Notes: a model not told the origin generated them from the letters alone. A stretch of DNA of 64,000 nt from Lachnospiraceae bacterium (GCA_910574285.1 CAJTAL010000007.1:62001-126000), one strand, 5' to 3'. Numbered from the stretch's first letter, positions 1-8,681 are shown. Program-made: numbers and translations.

Positions 1-2
1 GT

Positions 3-2327
3 GTGACGACACCGGTTCACATCGATCTTGAAAGAGCAAAGATCGAGACGGATTTTTACAAAGAGAATGACGGCAAGTATTCGATTCCGGTGATGCGCTC
101 GATGGTTCTTAAGGAGTATTTTTCAAAAAAGACTCTGTATCTGGGAGACGGGGAGCTGATCGTCGGCGAGAAGGGAAGAGATCCCCAGGCGTCTCCTACG
201 TTCCCGGAGCTGTGCTGCCATAGCGTGGAGGACATGACAGTCATGAGCGAGCGTAAGCTTGTGTCTTTCCATACAACAGAGGTGGACAGAAAGCTTCAGG
301 CAGAGGAGATCATTCCTTACTGGACGGGCAGAAGTATGAGAGAGAAGATTCTCGCGCGGATGACTCCGGAATGGCATGAGTGCTACAGCGCGGGTATGTT
401 TACGGAATTTATGGAGCAGAGGGGACCGGGGCATACATGCGGCGGCGAGCAGGTATTTACCACGGGATACATGGACTACAAAGAGAAGATTAAGAAGACC
501 ATGGATGAGCTTGATTATATCAACGATCCCGATGCGGTGAATAAATGTGAAGAGCTGAAAGCGATGGATATCTCCTGCGACGCGGTGATCATTCTCGGAG
601 AGCGTTATCATAAGTTGGCCCTCGAGATGGCGGAAAAAGAGCAGGATGAGACCAGAAAAGCCGAGCTTCTTCAGATCGCGGCGAATCTGGAGGTGGTTCC
701 GGCGCATAAGCCTCAGACATACTGGCAGGCGATCCAGTTATACTGGTTTACACATCTTGCTGTCACTACGGAGCTGAATCCCTGGGACGCGTTCAGCCCG
801 GGAAGGCTTGACCAGCATCTGAATCCGTACTATGAGAGAGACGTAGAAGCCGGTATTCTGGACGACGAGAAAGCGCTTGAGCTGCTTGAGTGTCTGTGGG
901 TGAAGTTCTATAATCAGCCGGCTCCGGTTAAGGTAGGCATTACCCTGAAGGAGAGCGCCACCTATACGGATTTTGCTAATATCAATACGGGCGGCGTGAC
1001 GCCGGACGGACGCAACGGCGTAAATAATGTAAGTTATCTGATCCTTGACTGTATGGACGAGATGAAGCTGGTTCAGCCGAATTCTAACGTTACGATCAGT
1101 AAGAAGACGCCTGCGAAATTCCTGAAGAGAGCCTGCGAAGTTTCCAGAGAGGGATGGGGGCAGCCTGCATTCTATAACACGGAAGCGCAGATTATGGAAC
1201 TGATCAATGCAGGGAAGAAGCTGGAGGACGCAAGACGCGGCGGTTCGTCAGGATGTGTGGAGACCGGCGCATGGGGCAGCGAGGCTTATATCCTGACCGG
1301 ATACCTGAATATCCCGAAGGTATTCCAGTTGACGCTGTTCAATGGATTCGATCAGTATTCCGGTAAGCAGATCGGGCTTAAGCTTGGATATGCGAAGGAT
1401 TTCAAGACCTATGACGAACTTTGGGACGCGTTCAAAAAACAGCTTGCATATATCATAGATATCAAGATCCGCGGCAATAATGTGATCGAGCAGTTGTACG
1501 CTCAGGAGATGCCGGCTCCGTGCCTGTCTGTCGTGACCAACGACTGTATCTCCAACGCCAAAGATTACAATGCCGGCGGCGCAAGATACAACACGAACTA
1601 TATCCAGGGCGTGGGTATCGGTACGATTACAGACTGTCTTGCAGCGATCAAGTATAATGTATATGACAACCAGAACTTTACGATGGAAGAACTGATCGAG
1701 GCCATGGAGCATGATTTCGAAGGGTATGACGCGATCTACCGCATGGTTCATGACAAGACTCCGAAGTATGGTAATGACGACGACTATGCGGATGATATCA
1801 TGCAGGAGGTATTTGAGCTATACAGAAGTTCCATTACGGGACGTCCGAATATGAAGGGCGGAAAGTACGGCGTGGATATGCTTCCGACCACCTGCCATGT
1901 ATATTTTGGCGACGTGATCCTTGCGACTCCGAACGGAAGAAAGGCGCATAAGCCGGTATCAGAGGGAATCTCACCGGAGAAATCCGCAGATACCAACGGA
2001 CCTACCGCGGTTATCAAGTCCTGTGCGAAGATGGATCACCTTGCGACGGCGGGAACACTTCTGAATCAGAAGTTTACCCCGGATGTTGTTGCAGGAGAGG
2101 AAGGACTTGACCATATGGCAAGCCTGATCCGGTCGTATTTCTCTATGGACGGACATCATATCCAGTTCAATGTCATAGATAAGCAGACGTTGATCGACGC
2201 CCAGAATAATCCGGAAGAGTATAAAGATCTGATCGTGCGTGTGGCGGGATACAGTGATTTCTTCCGCAATCTGAGTAAGCCGCTCCAGGATGAGATTATC
2301 GAGAGGACAGAACAAAGTTTTAATTAA
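3..2327 (+). CDS. hypD: Trans-4-hydroxy-L-proline dehydratase (glycyl radical enzyme), 5' end outside window
   Basis: A cytoplasmic glycyl radical enzyme of the pyruvate formate-lyase superfamily that dehydrates trans-4-hydroxy-L-proline to pyrroline-5-carboxylate. The visible part (774 codons) carries the radical-relay motif GSSGCVETG, with Cys at visible residue 418 and Glu at 420, and the glycyl-radical loop VRVAGYSD with Gly at residue 749. I recognise close similarity throughout to clostridial HypD, which is about 789 residues long. Residue spacing suggests about 16 N-terminal residues lie upstream of the window, so the GTG at base 3 is probably not the start. No HypE-type activase (about 300 residues, with extra ferredoxin clusters) is visible downstream; it may lie upstream. 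A related glycyl radical dehydratase is the main alternative. Confidence 0.88.
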   Translation: MTTPVHIDLERAKIETDFYKENDGKYSIPVMRSMVLKEYFSKKTLYLGDGELIVGEKGRDPQASPTFPELCCHSVEDMTVMSERKLVSFHTTEVDRKLQAEEIIPYWTGRSMREKILARMTPEWHECYSAGMFTEFMEQRGPGHTCGGEQVFTTGYMDYKEKIKKTMDELDYINDPDAVNKCEELKAMDISCDAVIILGERYHKLALEMAEKEQDETRKAELLQIAANLEVVPAHKPQTYWQAIQLYWFTHLAVTTELNPWDAFSPGRLDQHLNPYYERDVEAGILDDEKALELLECLWVKFYNQPAPVKVGITLKESATYTDFANINTGGVTPDGRNGVNNVSYLILDCMDEMKLVQPNSNVTISKKTPAKFLKRACEVSREGWGQPAFYNTEAQIMELINAGKKLEDARRGGSSGCVETGAWGSEAYILTGYLNIPKVFQLTLFNGFDQYSGKQIGLKLGYAKDFKTYDELWDAFKKQLAYIIDIKIRGNNVIEQLYAQEMPAPCLSVVTNDCISNAKDYNAGGARYNTNYIQGVGIGTITDCLAAIKYNVYDNQNFTMEELIEAMEHDFEGYDAIYRMVHDKTPKYGNDDDYADDIMQEVFELYRSSITGRPNMKGGKYGVDMLPTTCHVYFGDVILATPNGRKAHKPVSEGISPEKSADTNGPTAVIKSCAKMDHLATAGTLLNQKFTPDVVAGEEGLDHMASLIRSYFSMDGHHIQFNVIDKQTLIDAQNNPEEYKDLIVRVAGYSDFFRNLSKPLQDEIIERTEQSFN

Positions 2328-2349
2328 TGCGGTGACGTGCCGATATATC

Positions 2350-2385
2350 AGGATGAGGGAAGGAATTTCCTCATCCTTTTTGTTG
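2350..2385 (+). terminator. Rho-independent terminator after hypD
   Basis: A nine-pair stem, AGGATGAGG against CCTCATCCT, is followed by TTTTTG. It lies about 20 bases past the hypD stop and separates hypD from the acylphosphatase gene. Confidence 0.8.
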
Positions 2386-2447
2386 CATTTCCGCAGAAAA
2401 ACAATTACAATGTTGTAAAATACAGAATTGAAAATGACGGTGATAGT

Positions 2448-2720
2448 ATGACACAGACGCGTAAGCGCATGGTCTTCCATGGAAGAGTGCAGGGGGTAGG
2501 CTTCCGGTATAAGGCAAAGTATCTTGCAAGTTCCCTGGGATTGACCGGGTGGGTCAGAAATGAGTATGACGGTACGGTACATATGGAAGTGCAGGGACCG
2601 AAGCCGATGATCTATAAATTAATGGAAGGATTGAACCGGGACCGGTATATCGTGATAGAGTGGATTGACGAAAAGGATATCCCTGTGGCTGAGGATGAGA
2701 GAAGTTTTTCTGTACGGTAG
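2448..2720 (+). CDS. acyP: Acylphosphatase
   Basis: A small cytosolic hydrolase (90 aa) that cleaves acyl phosphates. The family signature GRVQGVGFRY with its phosphate-binding Arg, followed by GWVRNEYDG with the catalytic Asn, is clear, and the length fits the family. The ATG at 2448 is chosen because homology begins there; the longer open frame runs back through the hypD terminator. The ribosome site is weak. The stop is about 50 bases before the TetR regulator start, so the two may share a transcript. Confidence 0.9.
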   Translation: MTQTRKRMVFHGRVQGVGFRYKAKYLASSLGLTGWVRNEYDGTVHMEVQGPKPMIYKLMEGLNRDRYIVIEWIDEKDIPVAEDERSFSVR

Positions 2721-2772
2721 ACGCGGCATCAGGGATTTTATAGTTTTTAAGCAGACGCAGAAGGAGAAGGAC

Positions 2773-3357
2773 ATGGAGAAGGATACGAAGAAGGGCGTGA
2801 AGAGCCGGATTGCCTCGGCGGCCTGGCAGTTATTTTATGAGAAGGGATATAACGGTACGACGGTGGATGATATCATTGAATTGTCAGGTACTTCCAAGGG
2901 ATCTTTTTATTATTACTTCAGTACGAAGGATGAGTTGCTGAATACATTATCTCTGATTCTGGATGATTATTATGAAGAACTTGAGAAAAAGATGGATCCG
3001 GAGATGAATAGTTTCTCTAAGTTATTATATCTGAATTACGAGACGCATACTATGATGGAAGAGAAGATCAGTATCGACCTGCTTGCTTCTTTGTATTCTA
3101 CGCAGCTTGTGTCAGAGCGGGAGAGTCACCTTCTGGATCAGAACCGTAATTATTACAGGCTGGTGAACCAGATCGTGGATGAGGGACAGAAGCGGGGGGA
3201 GATACGGCAGGATGTTACGGTGAGTGAAGTGACACGGTATTATGCAATGTGCGAGCGGGCGCTGGTGTCGGACTGGTGCCTGAATAAAGGAAGGTATTCC
3301 CTGGGGGAATACAGCAGAGAGTGTATGCCGATTATGATGGAACATTTTCGGGGATAA
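2773..3357 (+). CDS. TetR/AcrR family transcriptional regulator
   Basis: A predicted DNA-binding repressor of 194 aa. Residues about 10-56 form the TetR helix-turn-helix, with the typical run GTTVDDIIELSGTSKGSFYYYF followed by STKDEL given here in part only as family landmarks. The C-terminal ligand/dimer region is not assignable to a ligand. The ATG at 2773 follows AAGGAGAAGG immediately upstream, better than the longer frame. It sits between acylphosphatase and the radical-SAM activase; its target is unknown but could be one of these or hypD. Confidence 0.85.
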   Translation: MEKDTKKGVKSRIASAAWQLFYEKGYNGTTVDDIIELSGTSKGSFYYYFSTKDELLNTLSLILDDYYEELEKKMDPEMNSFSKLLYLNYETHTMMEEKISIDLLASLYSTQLVSERESHLLDQNRNYYRLVNQIVDEGQKRGEIRQDVTVSEVTRYYAMCERALVSDWCLNKGRYSLGEYSRECMPIMMEHFRG

Positions 3358-3393
3358 AGCAAAGCTTATGGAAGCGTCAAGGAGGCTGATAGT

Positions 3394-4086
3394 ATGGTAA
3401 TATATGGCTTGAAGAAGTTTTCATTATTAGATTACCCGGGAAAAGCCGCCTGCACATTATTTACGGCCGGATGTAATTTTCGGTGTCCATATTGTTATAA
3501 TGCGCCGTTAGTTCTGGATACCCATGAGAATAAGGAGATTCCGCTGGAGGATATCTATACCTTTTTGGAAAATTTCAGGGGACTGCTCGACGGGATATGT
3601 CTGACCGGAGGAGAGCCGATGATCCAGAGGGGAATGGAAGAATTCTTAGAGCGTGTCAGAGAAATGGGGTATGCGGTGCGTCTGGATACTAACGGGAGTT
3701 TTCCTGATAAGCTTAAGCGGCTTGTCTCAGAAGGGCTGGTCAGTTATGTGGCTATGGATCTTAAGAACTCCAAGGAAAGTTACGGAAAGACAGTGGGAAT
3801 TGAAGGTTATGACGTCGGAAATGTCTGTAAAAGCGTTGAGTATCTGTTGAGCGGAGCCGTACCCTATGAGTTCAATACGACGGTGGTTCTTGAATTTCAT
3901 CAGCGTTCGGATTTTGAGTCTATCGGCAGATGGATCGCAGGAGCGGAACATTATTATCTGCAGCGGTTTATAGATTCGGGAAATGTGATACGGGGAGGAC
4001 TCCACCGATATAATGAGGACATCATGCATCAGGCTTTGGATATCGTGAAGGAGAAAGTGCCGTCGGCAAAATTGCGCGGGTGGTAG
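3394..4086 (+). CDS. Anaerobic ribonucleotide reductase activating protein-like radical SAM enzyme (NrdG2 type)
   Basis: A 230-aa radical SAM protein. Cys27, Cys31 and Cys34 in CNFRCPYC form the CxxxCxxC motif for the S-adenosylmethionine-binding 4Fe-4S cluster, and LTGGEP is the SAM-contact motif. The start FSLLDYPGK is typical of the NrdG2 group, which activates the class III ribonucleotide reductase by forming a glycyl radical. A GGAGG site lies before the ATG. No nrdD is visible here. Given hypD nearby, activation of another glycyl radical enzyme is possible, but the extra ferredoxin clusters of HypE-type activases are absent. Confidence 0.8.
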   Translation: MVIYGLKKFSLLDYPGKAACTLFTAGCNFRCPYCYNAPLVLDTHENKEIPLEDIYTFLENFRGLLDGICLTGGEPMIQRGMEEFLERVREMGYAVRLDTNGSFPDKLKRLVSEGLVSYVAMDLKNSKESYGKTVGIEGYDVGNVCKSVEYLLSGAVPYEFNTTVVLEFHQRSDFESIGRWIAGAEHYYLQRFIDSGNVIRGGLHRYNEDIMHQALDIVKEKVPSAKLRGW

Positions 4087-4161
4087 CATATGCATCTGTT
4101 ATTATTACTCTGGAAGAATATGAAGTACTCTCGGTGGATACGAGGATCGAGGTGTTAGATA

Positions 4162-4192
4162 TCTGATTAAAAGAAAAGTCTTTTTTAATCTG
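4162..4192. terminator. Possible AT-rich bidirectional terminator
   Basis: GATTAAAAGA and TCTTTTTTAATC form an AT-rich hairpin between two convergent coding regions. The stem is weak in GC, so this is tentative. Confidence 0.35.
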
Positions 4193-4400
4193 ATCTGTTT
4201 CCCTCATACTCATCCATAAACAGTCCGAACAGATAAAGCGGCGACTGCCCGTAAAGCCCGGTCTCATCGTCTGAGAGCGCTTCCGCTGTGGCAGAATGAT
4301 AAAACACCCGCAGTGCTTCATTCTCCGACATCTGGTATTTTTCCTGAATATATCCGACGATCGTCGGAATGATCGTCGCGCGGATCAAATAATGCTCCAT
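4185..4400 (-). CDS. Small protein of a DUF3791/DUF3990-type locus
   Basis: A 71-aa protein, possibly the last gene of a three-gene DUF3791-DUF3990-DUF3791 type locus. It has a predicted helical core (IQEKYQMSENEALRVFYHSA) and ends in LYLFGLFMDEYE, a pattern I associate with short DUF3791-like proteins, although the family call is not firm. The ATG at 4400 is seven bases from a GGAGG site; an ATG at 4406 is too close to it. The two genes upstream on this strand are broken, so this protein may be a leftover of a decaying toxin-antitoxin-like module. Confidence 0.5.
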   Translation of the reverse strand: MEHYLIRATIIPTIVGYIQEKYQMSENEALRVFYHSATAEALSDDETGLYGQSPLYLFGLFMDEYEGNRSD

Positions 4401-4402
4401 CG

Positions 4403-4507
4403 TCATACCTCCGTTGTGTAAAATGCCGCCCCAAAATCCCGGCCAATTTCCGTGTAAAAAATTTTCGGTGTCTCAACCTTCACAATCGAGCCATGATACA
4501 AAATCAC
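4403..4507 (-). pseudogene. Truncated DUF3990-like gene remnant
   Basis: A 34-codon frame starting at GTG with VILYHGSIVKVE, which matches the start of DUF3990 proteins (usually about 150 aa; an ADP-ribosyltransferase-like fold has been suggested for the family). After FGAAFYTTEV the frame stops just before the next gene, so most of the protein has been deleted. Its start overlaps the stop of the upstream fragment, the usual translational coupling of such loci. Homology is from memory of the motif. Confidence 0.5.
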
Positions 4508-4668
4508 GTTTCCACTCCCAGATACTCGTCAAAAAAATGCATCAGATACTCCATTCCCATTCCATGCAAATCTTCATAATCATCGTCCAACAGTTTCAAA
4601 ATTCCCTGTTCCTCAAAAATCCGATACACCTCCGTACCTGCTTTGTGTGAAAAATCTAATGTTTTGCT
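4504..4668 (-). pseudogene. 5'-truncated DUF3791-like fragment
   Basis: An open frame without a start codon that encodes a tail containing HKAGTEVYRIFEEQGILK and ending FFDEYLGVET, similar to C-termini of DUF3791 proteins. A stop codon lies in frame immediately upstream, so the N-terminal half is missing. Overlap with the DUF3990-like start is preserved, showing that this was once an operon. Confidence 0.45.
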
Positions 4669-5208
4669 TTAAATTTCTTGTTGTGGTGGAGAAAGCAGGT
4701 CAACGAAACATTTGGTTAATTAGTTTGGCATGGATTATGACGAGGGGAAGCAGATGTATATAGATAAAGTGTAATGAATTATAGTACTTCATTACACTTT
4801 TTTTATTGAAATTCTTCACTTATCTTCGATATCTTACCATGTGAAAACTAATTTGTCAATATTTCGAGTGATTGTAGGCAAGATTTGGGCAGGATTCTTA
4901 TGGTATTTCTGGAAATTCTGCTCCAAAAGAGCACAGAAACTCGAAAAATCGGTCTGTTTTCATTTCACGCTTAATTAAAATATTCTATTCGCAGTCAAAA
5001 TTCTGGTCAGAGTATACGAGTATATTTATTGAAAATACTTTTGAAGACATACGTCAGAACCCTTTATTTCCAAGGGTTTGCAGGTATCATACCACCTACT
5101 GTTCCCCTGAAAAACCGCATAAAAATATGAATAGAAAAATCTCTGTTCTCAGTCAAGATTCTGGTCAAAAAAAACCAAAAACAACGTAAAATAAGCATTT
5201 TTTGGAGA
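4669..5208. other. Gene-poor AT-rich stretch with short repeats
   Basis: No convincing coding frame was found. It holds a perfect 13-bp palindrome (4766-4800), a hairpin AACCCTT/AAGGGTT near 5059-5081, and two near-identical 18-mers (CAGTCAAAATTCTGGTCA at 4992-5009 and the same with one G for A at 5150-5167). The right edge carries a second palindrome related to the first in reverse orientation. It looks like a site of past insertion or deletion, but no recombinase remnant is recognisable. Confidence 0.5.
4766..4800. repeat. Palindrome with T-run, terminator-like
   Basis: AAAGTGTAATGAA and TTCATTACACTTT form a perfect 13-bp stem with a 9-base loop, and the right arm runs into further Ts at 4801-4804. 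It could act as a terminator on the plus strand. Its reverse complement closely resembles 5211-5237. Confidence 0.6.
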
Positions 5209-5210
5209 TT

Positions 5211-5237
5211 TGTAATGAAGTACTATACTTCATTACA
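5211..5237. repeat. Second palindrome, inverted copy of 4766-4800
   Basis: TGTAATGAAG and CTTCATTACA flank TACTATA. The whole unit matches the reverse complement of the 4766-4800 palindrome, including most of the loop, with a few mismatches. The pair therefore brackets about 410 bp in inverted orientation. Confidence 0.6.
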
Positions 5238-5322
5238 TTTTGGAAGAAAAACTGAGGATGCGAAAAATATATCAGGCTATATCAGGCATGCGGATCATTA
5301 TATAAGGAAGGAGCTGCAGATT

Positions 5323-7779
5323 ATGAAAATTGCATTATATAAACATAACCAGACAGCCTATCAGGCAGCCCTTCAGATGCTGAATGATACAGGCAAAGCG
5401 GCGATTGTACATCCTACGGGTACGGGGAAATCTTTTATCGGGTTCAAATTATGCGAGGATTTCCCGAATAAAGTGGTCTGCTGGCTGTCACCGTCGGAAT
5501 ATATCTTCCGGACGCAGGTGGAAAATTTGGCGGCAAGTTTAGAGAAGGAAGCAGAGCAAGGCAGGAGCCTTAGAAATATCAGATTTTATACGTATGCAAA
5601 GTTAATGTCGATGGCGGAGGCTGAATTAAGAGAAATTCGGCCCGATTATATTGTACTGGATGAGTTCCACCGCTGCGGCGCTGCCGTATGGGGGCAGGGA
5701 GTACAGAACCTGTTATCCATGTATCCTGAGGCTAAAGTACTGGGGCTTTCGGCTACGTCGATCCGTTATCTGGATAACCAGCGTGATATGTCAGACGAGC
5801 TGTTTGACGGAAATGTTGCTTCGGAAATGACCCTTGGCGAGGCCATCGTTCGGGGAATCCTGAATCCGCCCGAGTATATTCTGTCGGTATTTTCTTATCA
5901 GAAGGATCTGGCAAAGTATGAGAAACGGGTGCGGATGGCGAAGAGTAAACTCATCCGGGACGAGGGAGAGAAGCAGTTAGAAGCTTTGCGGCGCGCATTT
6001 GAAAATGCTGACGGATTAGATGAGATTTTCCGGAAGCATATGAAAAATCGTGCGGGTAAATATATTGTTTTCTGTGCGAATTACGGGCATATGACAGAAA
6101 TGATTGAGAAAGCGCCGGAATGGTTTGAGAAGGTAGATCAGAACCCTCATATTTATACGGTTTATTCTGATGATCCGGCCACGAGTCAGGCATTTGAAGA
6201 CTTTAAGGCGGATGAGAGTGAACATTTGAAACTTCTGTACTGCATCGACATGCTCAATGAAGGTGTCCATGTGAAGGATGTGGACGGTGTGATCCTGCTG
6301 CGCCCGACGGTGTCTCCGATCATCTACAAGCAGCAGATCGGCCGTGCGTTGTCGGCAGGTAAGAAGAAGGACGCGGTCATCTTTGATATCGTGCTGAATA
6401 TAGAGAATCTGTACAGTATCGGGACTATCGAGGAAGAGATGCAGGCTGCTGCTTCTTATTATCATTTCCTGAATCGGGAGGATGAGATCGTCAACGAGCA
6501 TTTCAAAGTGACAGATGAGGTGCAGGACTGCATTGCCCTTTTTGAAAAGTTAGAGGAAACGCTGACGGCTTCCTGGGATCTGATGTATGAGCATGCAAGC
6601 CGCTATTATCAGGAGCATGGAAATCTGGAGGTGCCGGTGCGGTATCAGACAGAGGAAGGATATGGGCTTGGCCGCTGGCTTCTGACCCAGAGGAAGGTTC
6701 GTGCCGGAGAGAAATACGGTGTGCTAGGCAGTGACCGGATACAGAAGCTCGACCGGATCGGTATGGTCTGGGGAAGCTACCGTGATCTGTCATGGGAACG
6801 GTATTTTGCAGAGGCGAGGAAATATTACGAAGAGCATGGAAACTTGAATACGAATGTGAATGATGTAACGGATTCGGGAATCCGGCTCGGCGCATGGATC
6901 TGTCAGCTTCGGACCTACAGAAAGAGCGGTATACAAAAAAGCTATTTGACAGAAGCGAGAATCCGGGCGCTTGACGGGATCGGGATGATCTGGGACGTGC
7001 CGGATTATCTGTGGGAAGAGAATTTCATGGAATGCCGGCAGTATTACCGGGAGTATGGGAATCTTGATATTCCCAATGCGTACATTTCGCCAAAGGGACT
7101 TAAGATCGGCGGGTGGATTAGAAGACAGAGGCTGCTTCGGAAAGGAAAGACGAACGGAGCCAGGCTTACACAGGATCAGATCGACCGGCTTGACGGGATC
7201 GGTATGGTCTGGAAGACGAAGCCGGAACAGCAGTGGGATAAGGGATATGCGGAGGCGAAGCGATATCATGAAGCATATGGAGATCTGAATGTGCCTGTTT
7301 CTTATGTCAGTCCGTCCGGGTATAAATTAGGACACTGGATCGTGGACAGACGGGAAAAAGGAAGAGAGAAACATTCGGCAGAACGGCGGGATAAATTGGA
7401 TGCACTTGGAATGGTCTGGGTGAAACCGGATCCCTGGGAAGTGAGATATGGGTTTGCTAAGGCTTATTATGAAGAGCATGGAAACTTAAATATTCCTTCA
7501 AAGTACCGGGCGGACGGGATATGGCTTGCGAAATGGGTTAATGAACAGAAGCAGGTGTATGCAGGGAAGCGCAAAGGGAAAGAGTTGAGTGATGAGCAGG
7601 TGCGAAGGCTTGAGGCGATTGGGATGGAGTTTGAACCATACAAGAATAATCGTGATTTGGATAAGCAGAGTCAGGATGTTAGAGTTCCTTTAGAAATTTT
7701 GGCTGTCTCAAAACAAAATGACGGGAAGCAGGAGGGGCTGGGAAGGAACAGCTGTGAAGAATATAAAAAAGCGGTGTAA
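5323..7779 (+). CDS. DEAD/DEAH-box helicase with five helicase-associated (HA) repeats
   Basis: An 818-aa superfamily 2 ATPase. Walker A is HPTGTGKS (residues 30-37) and the Walker B/box II reads DEFH (113-116), a variant of DEAH; a second RecA-like domain with QQIGRA follows. From about residue 415 to 775 come five tandem repeats of about 70 residues (starts near 416, 490, 563, 636, 706), each with W, a YY.EHGNL core, a GxxLGxW segment and a closing LDxIGMVW. These match the helicase-associated domain (PF03457), thought to bind nucleic acid. The ATG at 5323 has a GGAAGGAG site; the longer frame begins inside the upstream palindrome. Its role is unknown; such genes are common accessory genes in Lachnospiraceae. 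Confidence 0.82.
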   Translation: MKIALYKHNQTAYQAALQMLNDTGKAAIVHPTGTGKSFIGFKLCEDFPNKVVCWLSPSEYIFRTQVENLAASLEKEAEQGRSLRNIRFYTYAKLMSMAEAELREIRPDYIVLDEFHRCGAAVWGQGVQNLLSMYPEAKVLGLSATSIRYLDNQRDMSDELFDGNVASEMTLGEAIVRGILNPPEYILSVFSYQKDLAKYEKRVRMAKSKLIRDEGEKQLEALRRAFENADGLDEIFRKHMKNRAGKYIVFCANYGHMTEMIEKAPEWFEKVDQNPHIYTVYSDDPATSQAFEDFKADESEHLKLLYCIDMLNEGVHVKDVDGVILLRPTVSPIIYKQQIGRALSAGKKKDAVIFDIVLNIENLYSIGTIEEEMQAAASYYHFLNREDEIVNEHFKVTDEVQDCIALFEKLEETLTASWDLMYEHASRYYQEHGNLEVPVRYQTEEGYGLGRWLLTQRKVRAGEKYGVLGSDRIQKLDRIGMVWGSYRDLSWERYFAEARKYYEEHGNLNTNVNDVTDSGIRLGAWICQLRTYRKSGIQKSYLTEARIRALDGIGMIWDVPDYLWEENFMECRQYYREYGNLDIPNAYISPKGLKIGGWIRRQRLLRKGKTNGARLTQDQIDRLDGIGMVWKTKPEQQWDKGYAEAKRYHEAYGDLNVPVSYVSPSGYKLGHWIVDRREKGREKHSAERRDKLDALGMVWVKPDPWEVRYGFAKAYYEEHGNLNIPSKYRADGIWLAKWVNEQKQVYAGKRKGKELSDEQVRRLEAIGMEFEPYKNNRDLDKQSQDVRVPLEILAVSKQNDGKQEGLGRNSCEEYKKAV

Positions 7780-8079
7780 AGATGGCAGAGAGTTCATATT
7801 CATTCGAACATACCATAAAGCAGGCGAAGATATAAAAGATAGATGATCAGGATTACTGTTTGGATATCCTTGCAGCAGGGGCACTTGGGTATCCGGGAGT
7901 ATGACATATTCGGCGTCTGAAAGTATCTGCAGATGGATTATTTATAATCTGCAGTGCGGCAGACAGATTACTGTGGCAGCGGAAGAATATCTGAGGGCAT
8001 GGATGGCGAAGCCTACCCATCGGGAAGGGCTTCGCCATTATACTGTCATAACAGGAAGCCGGATAAGGGGAGGATTATT
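7780..8079 (+). promoter_or_regulatory. Leader region of loaP with two hairpins
   Basis: About 300 bases without a gene. CTGCAGAT/ATCTGCAG (7927-7954) and a GC-rich 10-bp stem TGGCGAAGCC/GGCTTCGCCA (8004-8037) form two hairpins; the second is not followed by a T-run, so it is not a normal terminator. A TATAAT lies at 7943-7948 without a good -35. LoaP proteins are known to act on RNA hairpins in operon leaders, so the GC-rich hairpin is a candidate site; that is inference. Confidence 0.45.
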
Positions 8080-8631
8080 TTGTATTATGTGTTACAAGTA
8101 GCTACAGGAACAGAAGACAGGGTAGAAGAACAGGTCAGAGTAATGGTGGAAAATGGATTATATGATTCCTGTTTCCATCCAATGCGGCGGATGAAGAAGA
8201 AATTCCGGGGAGAATGGAAAGAAATCCATGAGAAATTACTTCCGGGATATGTGTTCATAACAAGCGACCATGTTCAGGAATTGTATCAGGAGCTTAAGAA
8301 TATGCCGGTATTCACCAGAATGCTGGGAAAAGACCGAGAACAGTTTATCCCGCTTTCAGAGCATGAAGTGGAGTGGCTGGAGAGAATGACAGAATCGCAG
8401 GGTCAGAGTGTGGAAGTACAGCTTTCCCAGGTGTCGGTATCAGAAGATGATATAGTTACGATCTTGTCTGGACCGTTGAAAGATATGGAAGGATGTATTA
8501 AGAAGATCGATCTGCACCGCAGGATCGCAAAAGTGGAGGTCGATTTCATGAACAGGAAGACGGTAATCTATCTTGGGATAGAGATGGTAGGAGCTGTGAA
8601 AAATTCCCGAAAGTGTCAAACATATTCATAG
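8080..8631 (+). CDS. loaP: LoaP-type antitermination protein (NusG paralogue)
   Basis: A specialised NusG family factor (183 aa) that rides on RNA polymerase and suppresses termination over long biosynthetic operons. Residues 1-105 form the NGN domain, beginning YYVLQVATGTED and containing KLLPGYVFI; residues about 125-165 form a KOW domain (DIVTILSGPLKDMEG). The start is most likely TTG at 8080, six bases after GGGGAGG; GTG at 8089 is the alternative. Position directly ahead of a 26-kb polysaccharide operon on the same strand matches the known LoaP arrangement. A house-keeping nusG is unlikely because of this context and divergence. Confidence 0.85.
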   Translation: MYYVLQVATGTEDRVEEQVRVMVENGLYDSCFHPMRRMKKKFRGEWKEIHEKLLPGYVFITSDHVQELYQELKNMPVFTRMLGKDREQFIPLSEHEVEWLERMTESQGQSVEVQLSQVSVSEDDIVTILSGPLKDMEGCIKKIDLHRRIAKVEVDFMNRKTVIYLGIEMVGAVKNSRKCQTYS

Positions 8632-8681
8632 GTAGATAAGAAGATGAACCGGATCGTATCTGCAGGAAGGAGATTTTATTG

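Noticed and set aside
123-707. 194-codon open frame antisense to hypD
   Set aside because: It lies fully within the strongly supported hypD frame and has no family pattern; a shadow frame.
4086-4166. Open tail after the NrdG2-like gene reading ASVIITLEEYEVLSVDTR
   Set aside because: It looks protein-like, but it has no start and no recognised family; too short to call a gene remnant.
8004-8037. Hairpin upstream of loaP as an intrinsic terminator
   Set aside because: The stem is GC-rich, but no T-run follows; kept as a possible LoaP target instead.
7954-8079. Longer N-terminus for LoaP from ATG 7954
   Set aside because: This would translate the leader hairpin; LoaP homologues begin at the YYVLQV segment and a good ribosome site precedes TTG 8080.
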